Positions 1-9,328 of a stretch of 25,750 nucleotides of DNA are shown in pieces (positions within the stretch are counted from its first letter, which is position 1; the number at the start of each line of letters is the position of its first letter). Source of the stretch: Hamiltosporidium magnivora (taxonomy: Eukaryota > Microsporidia > Dubosqiidae); the NCBI GenBank assembly GCA_004325065.1, contig PITI01000068.1, positions 1-25,750 on the forward strand, in the 5' to 3' direction. Below the pieces are notes generated by a model that was given only the letters and a program-made list of their open reading frames with translations, had not been told where the DNA came from and made no database searches. The translations under genes were made by a program, and so were the position numbers.

Positions 1-2540
1 AATTTTAACAAAATTTTTTAAGTGATGTTACAATATAAAGTGATATTTAGTTGACTTTAATTATATTTAAAATAATTCAATTTTTTCTGAATTTTGTATT
101 TTACAAAGAGGAATAGAAACTAAAATAATAAAAAAACTGAAAGTAAAGAAATTATAAGAACTTATTAGACAATAGAAATGGGTAGTCGAAAGAGACATAA
201 CAAACTTTACTGGCACAATATTTAAAGAATGTCTATATGATTTAACCGGCAGCCATACATAGTGTTAGATCACTTCAAAAAAAATCAATATTATATATTT
301 TTCTGCTTTCGCTAAATTTATGTTACTTTGAGCAGGAAGATAGAATATATATAAAGAAATAAAAAGTTGGCTTGTTCCAAAAAGTAATCTAAAACCCATG
401 GTTTTGTTACGTCAACTTCAAATATTTATTCTATAGGAGTCGTACGAATATAAAGAAATATATAGGTGGTAAAAAGAAAAAGGAAACAATCATAAAGGTC
501 AAAAACAAGAAATATGATGAGAATACATCTATTAAGGTGTAAAGAACAATTAGGAAATTATATAAAAAAAAGTTCAGGATACCAATCACCGCCATTTATG
601 AAGCCTCCACACATTTCAGAATAACATGCACAAACAGCCAATATACTTGTGTAACCCAATGCACTCTTCTTCTACATATCCAAAACCAAACATCAAAGTC
701 TTTGGACCTTATAGAATATCGAATGAGCCAATCTTCTGTATTTCATATATTTATAAAAAGTGCAATGTACTTGATTAGTACTCGGATCTGTCGAGGCGTC
801 TATTCGAAAATTTTTTGAAGACTTTTTTGAGTACAGAAAGACTTTGTAAGAACTTAAAAATTGACCGAAAGAGATAGGGAGGTGTTATAAAGTAAAGTTC
901 ATAAAGCCAAACCCATCGATTTGTTAAATATTGGAAAAAAAATAAGACAGAAGAGAGAATTAAGCACGAAGATGAATGAAACGCGGCGTCACATTGCCAC
1001 ATGCCTCGCTGATTTATAGTTTTAGATATAACTCGGTATGTAGGCCCGAATAAAGAGTATTTGAGTAAAATCAAACAAATTCCAAAGAATAAAATTAAAA
1101 AAATTGTATTCGATTTTAAAAGCATCAGATTTAAATATTTGATAGTAGAGTCCTGAATCCTTTATATCGAATTCCTAGAAAATACCCTATTATTCTGTAT
1201 TTATGATAAAAAAAGATGCCACTTGTATTTACGTGGCAGCCCAGGTATGTTATGACGAGAAAAAATGCTAATAGGAACAAGATAATACCGAGAAGAAGGC
1301 ATTTAAAGTATAACTTCGATTCTAAACGTAAAAGTTGTATTCTCGAGAAAGCAGCAAACATCAAAACTCTCTTCTTCTCGAAAAATATTTCAAGAATAAA
1401 TGAGAGTATATTTGAAACTTAAGTCGGATAAATAAAATTTCAGACGCTTTAGTTAAACAGAATATAATTATTAGTGTTTTTGTGCATTGAGCCACAGAAG
1501 TAAAACTTTAGGAGGAAATTTTGAAAATATAGCTTTGTGTTGGAGCTATTCCGAGGTTGAAATTATAGATACTTATCCCGACATATGTAATTTTTTCATA
1601 CGGTGGATCGTGACAGAATTGAAAGGGTTCAGCAGACGATAAAAAATTGTGAAGATAATTTGGTTACTTATGATAATTATTTTATTCCAGAAGTATCGGA
1701 GTATCATCTGACTTTTTCAACAGTTTGACAAATTTGTGTGGCATACCTTTTTCTCTTCCTTAATTAGACTTTATTGGATATAGTGGTATCTATAATGTTT
1801 ATATCAAGCAACTTAAGACTTTTCACAGATATCTTTATGAGGTTCTAAAGATCATCATTTGAGAATGAACAGATCGTTCTGATTAGTTCTTTTGTGCGAT
1901 AACTTACTTTATTCTGAAAGCGTATAACAATAAAACTCTGTTTACATGCGAATAGCTTCTTAGAAATTTTTACAATCTGAAGACTATTTTTGTCTGAAAG
2001 TTCGCCTCGCTGGAAGTAGAGAGTCGAAAGTATTAATTCGACAACCAATTAGGTTTTTTAAAGGTTAGAAAAGGCAGATCTGCCTACTTTCTTGATTTGT
2101 CTTTAATCAAGAATATAAAAACAATCTTAAAACAACGATGACTGTCCTCATAAAAGCTAAAGTCCAAATAAACATGCCCAACTATCTAAATGCATTTGAA
2201 AACTTATATACCTGATTGAATTATGAAATATTACGTAGAAAATCTAAAATTAAAAATTAGATTTGATTAAGACCTGAACCAAACATGAACCGAAAATTTG
2301 TGAAGGCGCTCTAGAAGAGATTTCATTATCTTTAGTTTAGTTTTTGTTGATATAAACTCGTTAAACTTTTGTTCAATGAGAAATATCGCAGTATTACAAT
2401 AAAAACTACATAAAAAACACACTACCAATAGTCTCTTGTATATTCGTTATCTCAAGTTTCTTGGTCAAAGTAAGTATTGTTGAAAAATTACTGAGAAGTG
2501 GAAAACGTTTTAAATAATGTAAATATAAATAAACAAGCAG
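1..2540. other. Gene-free AT-rich region
   Basis: I see no convincing gene here. Open frames are short, mostly lack an ATG, have no upstream CCC signal and resemble no family I know. The only structure I can support is a pair of adjacent hairpins near 2072-2112, listed separately. The stretch may be decayed coding or transposon DNA, but no motif proves it. Confidence 0.6.
2072..2112. repeat. Two adjacent short palindromes/hairpins
   Basis: A perfect 14-bp palindrome (AGGCAGATCTGCCT, 2072-2085) is followed after 4 nt by an 8-bp perfect stem (TCTTGATT 2090-2097, AATCAAGA 2105-2112) with a 7-nt loop. They lie in otherwise featureless AT-rich DNA, so no function can be assigned. They could be the remains of a mobile element terminus or chance. 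Confidence 0.5.
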
Positions 2541-2547
2541 AAGTTAG

Positions 2548-2935
2548 TTACGTCAGAGGTATTTTTTGAAGATACCGCATCTATTCTTGACGAAATTGTG
2601 TCGCCAATACTTGGAAGCATTAGAAGATATCTTGGAAATCCTTACACGTAAGTTGTTTAGGGAGACAAAACAAAATAATAGAACAGGTAAAATAGACTTT
2701 TGCGGTAGATTAAAAACAAAAGATGTAGTTTCTGCAATTATTTCACAATAATTCCATGCATCATTGGGCATATGGAAGCACTCTTGCGGAACCAATCACC
2801 TTCTTCAGGTTATATGATGCATTACGTGCTTTTTGGCTAAAAAAACCTTTAAAATGTCTGAAATATGCAGAGCGCCTTTATCATTCTAATAAAGCCTTTG
2901 AAAAGGCCGAAATAGTTTCGCGTAGGGAAGTAAAC
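2548..2935 (+). pseudogene. Broken TAF13-like histone-fold gene (TFIID subunit)
   Basis: Two open segments in different frames resemble successive parts of TAF13, the TFIID subunit that pairs with TAF11 through a histone fold. The first (2548-2751) reads LFLTKLCRQYLEALEDILEI and then GRLKTKDVVSAI, like the alpha-2 helix and the loop/alpha-3 start of the fold. The second (within 2756-2935) contains KKPLKCLKYAERLYHSNKAF and then EKAE, resembling the family's RKDP-x-K ... AEEL ... NK ... A block just after the fold. About 100 nt of unmatched sequence and a frame change separate them. There is no in-frame ATG at the 5' end and no CCC signal, so I read this as a pseudogene or gene relic. The family call is by eye and uncertain; the segments could be unrelated chance open frames. 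Confidence 0.4.
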
Positions 2936-4838
2936 TTTAATTTTGTTAACTCTTGGATTTCTGCTTGAAAGTAAATAATCAAACTATAAAAGAAAACACA
3001 GTAAATTTGAAAATAAATATAGAACCATCTTGCAGCAAAAAAAGGTTTTCAAAACCAAAATTTAGGTTGCAAAAACTATTTAAAAAAATGAATTAGAAAC
3101 AGCACAACCAGGTGATTTAAACAACGAAATAGAGAGACAAAAACATAAACCAATGTTAAGAAATCCAGGTATAGACGATCCTGTAAGTGTTATTAAAATC
3201 TTGGAATGGTTAGAAAGGACGAGTAAGACCGCGTAATGCAGAAATTTTCTGCTATATCTAGAATATAAATGTATTCTGGATGCATTTGTGGAACAATAAT
3301 GGAATCTGCCTGGAAAATAGCGAACATTTTAGCATGAGATGTGAAAAACGCCCGGTAATGATTATACTAGGCAATACGGAAATATAAAAACTGCATTAAT
3401 TTACTCCTAAGAAAAATACATAGATCATAGTCTTTAAGACGAATTAAGGGTCACTCTATTTAATAAATCTTAGAAACAAAATACAGAGATAGGTCTATAC
3501 ACATGAATAGCAACTATTTAAGATTCAGAAAGATATATTAGATATATTTGCGGTATGGTAAGCGCAGGAATATTATATAAAATTATCAAAACCAATTACT
3601 TCCTAGCTTTTCTGAAATAAAATAAATAAAACTTAAAAAGAATAGTCTTCTAGCCAATTTATTGATCCTTATTTGAGTGTTTTGTTGAGATAAGGCTTAT
3701 TTGATAACCGGTAAGGCTATAGGAAACAATACTATTTAATTTTTCTCAAACTAAAACAAATATTCATGAATAAAATGCCACAGATTGTGGTCGATAATAC
3801 ACAAGAAGGAAGTCAGCATTTTCTTTTAAACAAAAAAGAGGATCTGAAGTAGGAACAAAATTTGTAGCGAGCCTCAAGAGAGCGTAATTAAGAATTTTTG
3901 CCAGAAAATGATGCATTAGCCATCAAGACATTTTTAAAGCAAGTGTATACTGATAGGAATGTTTTATAAGAGAAAATATTTAAAATAACATATCTCTTGT
4001 CTTAGATAACGTAACCTCAGAAGAGAAATGCCGATTATCGTATAAAGAGTTTTTATATTTGATAGAAGATAACGAAAGAGTTAAAATAGGCAGAAAGCAT
4101 TTAAAACGAGAATTTTTGGTTGACCCGGATGGTAATTCACTATCTACTTGATCTTTTTCAGCTTTTATTTTGGTAAAAATAGTCTAAGCTGACTTAATTT
4201 GGTCATTTGTGTGGCCGAAAGATATACACCACGATAAATGAAAATTTTATGAGATAATGAAATATTTTTTCGATATTTTTTAATTTACTCGTTATAATTT
4301 GAATGATACTGCCTTTGAAAACAGATGGGCTTAATTTTCACTGGAAATTCAATTCTGAAAATTCAATACCGAATTTGAATCTAATAAGATGTGCTGAAAA
4401 GAATATATATTCTTGGTGAATAAAATTTATCAACAACTAGAAACTTAAAAAACTAAAATAAATAGAAACAAGTAAATGGTCAATATAAATATGTAAAACA
4501 GATAAAAAATCTTATAAATGTAAATATTCCTTTATCTATATTTCAAAAAATATTTTCGGAAAAAACGATTGCTACCTCTTCAAGCAGAAAAATTTATGAA
4601 ACGGTCTGGTCACAATATTTTAAAACTATAAAGTTTTTTTTAATTATAAATTTAAAGTAAATCATATGGAATATAAAAGCGAATATTTTTATTTAAATTT
4701 GAGTAAATAAATAGTTAATGAATTACAAATAAATGCTTAAATATGAATCAAATGTTGAATTCTAAGTAAAAAAATTTATATTTTGAAGTGATATCTTATA
4801 TAGTCTCCCTAAAATAAAATATATATTTTTCTAATCAA
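2936..4838. other. Region without an intact gene
   Basis: Stops are dense in all frames. The longest coherent-looking stretches are 3087-3233 (+), with ELETAQPGDLNNEIERQKH, and 4002-4148 (+), with EEKCRLSYKEFLYLIEDNER. Each is about 49 codons, has no start codon and resembles no family I know. Open stretches of that size are expected by chance at this AT content, so I assign nothing. From about 4160 onward the DNA becomes more AT-rich, as expected for the 5' flank of the next gene. Confidence 0.5.
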
Positions 4839-4842
4839 ATGA

Positions 4843-4845
4843 CCC
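4843..4845 (+). promoter_or_regulatory. CCC start-proximal signal of thymidylate kinase
   Basis: CCC ends 5 nt before the ATG at 4851. In microsporidian genomes a CCC-like motif immediately upstream of the start is a known transcription/start signal. It decides the start here, because the in-frame ATG at 4839 lies upstream of the motif and would place it inside the coding sequence. Confidence 0.6.
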
Positions 4846-4850
4846 ATTTT

Positions 4851-5432
4851 ATGGTTGGTAAATTTATAGTTGTAGAAGGAATAGATAAATCTGGAAAGAC
4901 TACAGTTGCATTGAAAGTAAAAGAATATTTACAGAAATATAAGAAAAGTATACATTGTATGTCATTTCCGGAACGAACAACTGAAATAGGTAAAATATTA
5001 AATAAGTTTTTATCTAAAAAGATAAAACTTCCGAATGAAACCGTTCATTTATTATTCTCAGCAAATAGATGGGAATTTGCAAAAGAAATTTCAGAAAAAA
5101 GAAAAGATCAAATTATATTATGTGATAGATATTATCTTTCTGGTCTATCTTATAGTATAGTAAATGGGTTGGATGAGGAGTGGTGCGAGTTTTCAGATAA
5201 AGGATTACCTAAACCCGATCTAACGATATTTATTGATATTAAACCGACAGAAGTTGTTTGTAGAAAAGGATTCGGTGAGGAAATCTATGAATGTTCGGAA
5301 TATCAAAAGAAAGTATACGAAGTTTTAAAAATCAATGTTCTTAAAAGTAAAGAATTTATGATAATTGATGGAAACCTTTCGATAGAAGAAATCGTAGAAA
5401 ATATTTCTTTATCAATTTTGAATTTGAAATAA
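4851..5432 (+). CDS. TMK: Thymidylate kinase (dTMP kinase)
   Basis: The product phosphorylates dTMP to dTDP with ATP, the step both thymidine salvage and de novo routes need for dTTP; it acts in the cytosol or nucleus. The 193-aa length is normal for a eukaryotic enzyme. The P-loop is EGIDKSGKTT (residues 9-18), with a basic residue after the Asp as in eukaryotic type I enzymes. SFPER (38-42), ANRWE (71-75), the DRYYLSGLSYS substrate motif (92-102) and GLPKPDLTIFIDI (118-130) follow. The lid region has R-x-G-F-G-E-E-x-Y-E (138-147). I place the start at the second in-frame ATG because CCC lies just upstream of it and the P-loop then sits at the usual distance from the N-terminus; starting at 4839 would add four residues. 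It converges on CSL4, whose stop is 146 nt downstream. No defect is seen. Confidence 0.95.
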   Translation: MVGKFIVVEGIDKSGKTTVALKVKEYLQKYKKSIHCMSFPERTTEIGKILNKFLSKKIKLPNETVHLLFSANRWEFAKEISEKRKDQIILCDRYYLSGLSYSIVNGLDEEWCEFSDKGLPKPDLTIFIDIKPTEVVCRKGFGEEIYECSEYQKKVYEVLKINVLKSKEFMIIDGNLSIEEIVENISLSILNLK

Positions 5433-5578
5433 AATTATATTTTTGATTTTTAATAAAAACTATTTTAAAATGATAATGAAAAATATCTAAAAATAAAAAT
5501 TTGCTAAGCTTCTTTAATTTACTTTTATTTGGTAAAATTTTAATTTTTCTTTCACATAAATTTATTTCTAAAAATATT

Positions 5579-5902
5579 TTAAAAGTTCTTTGAAAGAATC
5601 AAACCATTATTTTCACCGTATGAAATAATTAAAGCTTTTAAAATTTGACCCGATTTTAGAACATCTGTTACATAAATATCTTCTGCCGTATTAGCCAATA
5701 TATCTAATGATCTAAATACACCTCGATAAGTGATATAACATTTTTGGTCTTCTATATGCGTAATCCTTGCAGAAGCTTGGAAAGGTGTAACTTTGTAAAT
5801 TTTACATGTAACATTTGCCCCTATAAAAGGCATTGGAAGATTGAAAATTGGAAGGCCATTTTTCAGTAAAATATTTGTATCTTCACCAGGAAATGTTAAC
5901 AT
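5579..5902 (-). CDS. CSL4: Exosome complex RNA-binding subunit Csl4 (minimal form)
   Basis: Csl4 is a cap subunit of the RNA exosome, the 3'-5' RNA decay and processing machine of nucleus and cytoplasm. The 107-aa product starts MLTFPGED, like the Csl4 N-terminal domain, which begins with a PGE motif. An S1-like fold follows from about residue 28 to the end: GANVTCKIYKVTPFQASARI (28-47), then YRGVFRSLDI (59-68), and a closing strand with SGQILKALIISYG (84-96). These are the conserved Csl4 positions for strand 1, the R-G-x-h-R turn and the final strand. I chose the ATG at 5902 because CCC lies 2 nt upstream and the PGE motif follows at once; the frame stays open upstream and would add MKKFLKYFITL from an ATG at 5935. 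It is shorter than animal and yeast Csl4, and the C-terminal zinc-ribbon-like part seen in archaeal homologues is absent. Confidence 0.8.
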   Translation of the reverse strand: MLTFPGEDTNILLKNGLPIFNLPMPFIGANVTCKIYKVTPFQASARITHIEDQKCYITYRGVFRSLDILANTAEDIYVTDVLKSGQILKALIISYGENNGLILSKNF

Positions 5903-5904
5903 CA

Positions 5905-5907
5905 GGG
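5905..5907 (-). promoter_or_regulatory. CCC start-proximal signal of CSL4
   Basis: On the minus strand CCC is followed by TG and then the ATG at 5902. Together with the PGE motif just inside the protein it selects this start over the upstream in-frame ATG at 5935. Confidence 0.55.
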
Positions 5908-6985
5908 TGATAAAATATTTTAAAAATTTCTTCATGTAACAGTAAAAATATCTTTTTCTTTATTTTTACGTGAATATAAGTAGACTTCTCTTTTCTAAAT
6001 TTTAAACAAGAAAGTTTAATATGATAAAATACAATAGAGATCAATCTCTTATTCTGATAACCACTACCCCCTAATTTAACTTTAAAAGAGAAATTAAAAA
6101 CAATTCCCATTTAAATTTTTTTAAAAATACGATTCTGTAACTTAAAATGAAATAAATTAAATTTTACTATAAAATAATTTTTAATTTGATGATTTACTCA
6201 AACTTTTATTTCTTTTTTAAAATTGATATATGTTTATAAAATTTTAAGAGATTTAAAAAGATTTTAAAAGAATTTTTCTTAAATGGAATGTATATTTTTT
6301 AGTGGTGATTACTTATTTCTGTAAAAATACAAGGAAAAGAAAAAACTATGTTAATTTTTTTAATGATACTTTCAAAATAATTCTAAATATCAGGTTGGGA
6401 TTCAAAAGCAATCTAAAATAATTGGATAATTGATGTAAATATCGCTATTTATTGATATAATATGTATTTGGCGACACAAAAAACCTAAAAACAGTAAACT
6501 AATTCGTTTCAATAGTTATTTATAATTCAAGTATTATTACTAAAAAAATAAATCTAAGACATTGAAATTCATTCTGATTTATTTACCTAATAAATCGTAT
6601 ATTCTATGAAAAAATCGAATATTTGTTATTGTATAAAAAAATTGTTCAAGAATGTATAACCAGAATGTTCGGTATTTAAATATTTTTACTGTGATACATT
6701 TTTACTGGAATTCCGAATTTAAATCTTTTTCGACTCTATTATATAAGTTTTACTATTTTTTATCGTTACCTTAGTCTTCTAAGCCAGAATCTTTGTTTAT
6801 AGTTATTATCGGTTCCTTTAGTGTAATTATTCATCTAAATAAGAGATATTTTATTTCCAGTTTTTAGCATTCTACACTATACTTTGGGCTACTAGCTTAT
6901 TCCATAATGAATATTGGTTGTTTATGTCTGTCTGCCTTTTATATAACACACTTTAACAATTTATTAAACTCTCTGACATTGATCC
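5908..6985. other. AT-rich spacer without a gene
   Basis: This is the 5' flank of CSL4 and the spacer up to the retrotransposon relic. A 75-codon minus-strand frame at 5883-6110 overlaps CSL4 in another frame, has no CCC signal and no recognisable domain, so I leave it out. Nothing else is supported. Confidence 0.55.
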
Positions 6986-6989
6986 TGAT

Positions 6990-7850
6990 TGAAGTCTTTT
7001 TCATCGATCATAAGAAATCGTTTAACCACACCTTTTAAACTCATTCGTTGAAGGTTCTATATTGGGGATATTTGAAGTCTTTAAAGATATCTTTTATGGT
7101 ATTTGTTAGTACCATCTTCGATTATATCATTTGGAATTATATTTACACTACGATATAAATAGAATAAATTCCTAATAGATCAAAGTTATATAGGTTTTGC
7201 AGTTTCAACAATTTGAAGTGAATTTTGGAGAGTAATTCTTACCTCACAAAGTATCGAGTTTTAAATTTCTTGGTACCTTTAGAGATGAAAATATCAAAAG
7301 TGATGAAGAAATAAAGAAAATAATTGAGGCGGTAAACAAGGCCTACTGTCCCCTGCATAACTTAATTAAGTCAAGATGTATAAGTAGAGATATAAAAGAG
7401 CTTATATATAGAACCATAATAAGACAGTTGTAATGTATGAATCAGAGACTTTGGTAATGACAAAAAGAGATGAAAGACTTCTAAATAGGTATGAAAGAAA
7501 GATACTTCATATAATATAGGGCTATAAAACATATAAAATGAGCGAAAAATAAGAACGCATCTAGAAATCCATGATCTTTATCGTGAATCAAATTTGGTTA
7601 CTGAAATAAAAAAGGTAATGTTAAGATGACTAGAACATGTGGTAAGATTACCACCTGATCTAGGAGTAGATCAATTCTACTTGTATAAAACTAATGGGAA
7701 AATAAGAATAGGTAGACCTCAAAAAAAAATGGTTAGATGCTGTGGGCATTACCTGAGAATGCTTAATGAAAGACAATAGAAGACAAAGGCATAAGATAAG
7801 AAGGAAATATAAAAGATCGTTAAAATTGTCCGAGTTTTTCAAGAACTGTA
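6990..7850 (+). mobile_element. Degenerate non-LTR (LINE) reverse transcriptase relic
   Basis: Several frames, broken by stops and shifts, line up in the usual order of a LINE reverse transcriptase. VFFIDHKKSF at about 6994-7023 matches RT motif A (F-I-D-x-K-K-A-F), followed by HSLKVLYWG. KFLGTFRDENIKSDEEIKKI from about 7263 matches the F-K-Y-L-G ... D-E-E-I-K-x-R-I block, then RDIKELIYRTIIRQL. In another frame YESETLVMTKRDERLLNRYE (about 7437-7496) matches Y-G-C-E-T-W-T-L-T-K. Next come EIHDLYRESNLVTEIKK, a W-to-stop version of LRWLEHVVRLP, and RIGRPQKKWLDAV (across a frame change near 7730), matching the G-R-P-x-x-R-W-L-D terminal motif. The spacing from motif A to F-K-F-L-G is far shorter than in an intact element, and the catalytic Y/F-A-D-D motif is not visible, so an internal deletion is likely. 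The element is dead. The sequence type is common in arthropods, which suggests acquisition from a host. Confidence 0.82.
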
Positions 7851-8375
7851 GCGCATCTTAGTAGTAATCCTAATCTCACGGAGGGTTAACTATTTTTACT
7901 TCTATTTAAAGTGTAATATGTAAAATATTAAGGTTACCTTGAGTTTGAAGATTTCAATTTATAACTTTAAAAGTTGATCTTTTCTAAAACTAAAATAATT
8001 TCTTTTTGTGTATAAATATGTTTTAATAAATTATTCGGAAAAACTTGCCGAAAAATAAGATTAAGCAATGAAAAACCTCCATAAACCTAAATATCTTATA
8101 AATGAATTAAATGTAGACATTCTGTAATGAAAATTAACAATTTAAAATAGTCTTTTTTAAAAATCTTCATAAAATATTTTAATTTTTCTTTAATAAAATT
8201 TTTACCAATCAAATGCAAATTGTTTTACAAATAAATTAAAATTTAATTCTAATGTATGTCAAACTTGTATTACAAATAAACCATTTTATAAAAAAAAGAA
8301 TCAAAAGAAAATTTTTGAATTGTAAAAATATTTTTTAAATTTGTGTTTTATTTATTTATTTATATTCTATTAATA
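7851..8375. other. AT-rich spacer without a gene
   Basis: This joins the 3' side of the LINE relic to the 3' end of the ARF-like gene. No open frame, repeat or RNA gene is supported. Confidence 0.55.
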
Positions 8376-8930
8376 TTATGAAATATCATCCTTTATTAAC
8401 CAATCAAAGGCTTCGATTATAGATTCTTTTTTTCTCGTTGTACACGAAAAAACTGCTATTTTTCTCTTTGAATATGATTTTTTAATTATTTCTTCAATTT
8501 CATCAATCGAAATATGCATATTTAATTCACTTTTGTTAAGTAAAATAAGAAATGAGCATCGAATTAGTTCCACTTCCTGTGAAAGTTGAATTAATACACT
8601 TAAATATATTTCTTTTCTCGCAATATCGTTCGAATCAATAACATAAATTACGTATTTGGTATTCATAAAATAACATCTCCAAAAGTTTCTCACATTTACA
8701 TTTCCACTTAAATCCCAAACTGTAAAAGTTTTATCATTATACAAAATAGTTTCTGTATTAAATCCTATTGTAGGTACAATTAATGTGTCGTCAGTAATTT
8801 CTTTTGCGTCTTTTGAAATTGATATCTTTTCTAAAATTCTTAAAATAGAAGTTTTACCAGTGTTATCCAATCCTAATATTAAAATTTTCTTTTCTTTTCC
8901 GTAATAAAACCGAGATAATATAAAACCCAT
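8376..8930 (-). CDS. ARF/ARL-family small GTPase with divergent switch II
   Basis: ARF and ARL GTPases recruit coats and tethers to Golgi, endosomal or other membranes. The 184-aa product begins MGF, with Gly2 available for N-myristoylation, and has P-loop GLDNTGKT (20-27), switch I VPTIGFNTE (52-60) and a closing ...EAFDWL helix (173-178), all ARF hallmarks. Oddities: the G3 motif reads WDLSGN (72-77) where ARFs have WDVGGQ, so the catalytic Gln is replaced by Asn and one switch II Gly by Ser. G4 is NKSE (132-135) instead of NKxD. About ten extra residues sit between alpha-1 and switch I. Nucleotide binding looks preserved but intrinsic hydrolysis may be reduced (inference). I cannot say which ARL it is. 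The start is fixed by the MG and P-loop spacing. Upstream there is only TCC rather than CCC, 7 nt before the ATG. EXO1 is 398 nt upstream on the same strand. Confidence 0.9.
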   Translation of the reverse strand: MGFILSRFYYGKEKKILILGLDNTGKTSILRILEKISISKDAKEITDDTLIVPTIGFNTETILYNDKTFTVWDLSGNVNVRNFWRCYFMNTKYVIYVIDSNDIARKEIYLSVLIQLSQEVELIRCSFLILLNKSELNMHISIDEIEEIIKKSYSKRKIAVFSCTTRKKESIIEAFDWLIKDDIS

Positions 8931-9328
8931 TCGAAAGGATAAAAACTTTTTTTATTTTTATTTATTTAAAAAGTATTTGTTTACGAATCAATCAAAATAT
9001 TTAAAAAAATCAGTTTATAAATTTATAGATTCTTTCATTTCAAATACAAATAATTTTATAATCATTAAATTTTATCTAAAAAACCAATAAATTTCAAATG
9101 AGAATATTCTATGAAATGAGTCTTGGATTTGATAAACATTTACTAGATTTTTTTTTATTTTTACAAATTAAAAAATTTTAAAAATCGATTAAAGATAAAT
9201 TTAGAAGTCTTTTGCTTTTTTTTAAAAATATTTTTAATTCAAATGAAAATTACCCTTGGAAAATGATGAATGTTTTTTTCAGTTATCCCTGTCTGAATTT
9301 GATGAAAAAACATTTCTGATTCCCATTT
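8931..9328. other. Spacer between EXO1 and the ARF-like gene
   Basis: AT-rich spacer between two same-strand genes, holding the EXO1 3' flank and the GTPase 5' flank. No gene or clear motif is seen other than homopolymer runs. Confidence 0.55.

Noticed and set aside
543..818. A 91-codon plus-strand open stretch without stops.
   Set aside because: It lacks a 5' ATG and CCC signal and resembles nothing known. One or two such stretches are expected by chance in 26 kb at this base composition.
775..1364. Two hydrophobic minus-strand frames of 116 and 77 codons.
   Set aside because: The first begins at a position without a CCC signal and both lack domains. Hydrophobic composition follows from T-rich DNA alone.
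3246..3969. A plus-strand frame whose many stops could all be glutamine codons (CAA/CAG to TAA/TAG), suggesting a reassigned genetic code or C-to-T inactivation.
   Set aside because: The stop density is about what random AT-rich DNA gives, and the intact genes in the window use CAA/CAG for Gln and end at TAA or TGA normally. No family similarity supports this frame.
5883..6110. A 75-codon minus-strand frame upstream of CSL4.
   Set aside because: It overlaps the CSL4 start in another frame, has no upstream CCC and no recognisable domain. I considered it as a missing N-terminal exon of CSL4 but saw no splice signals.
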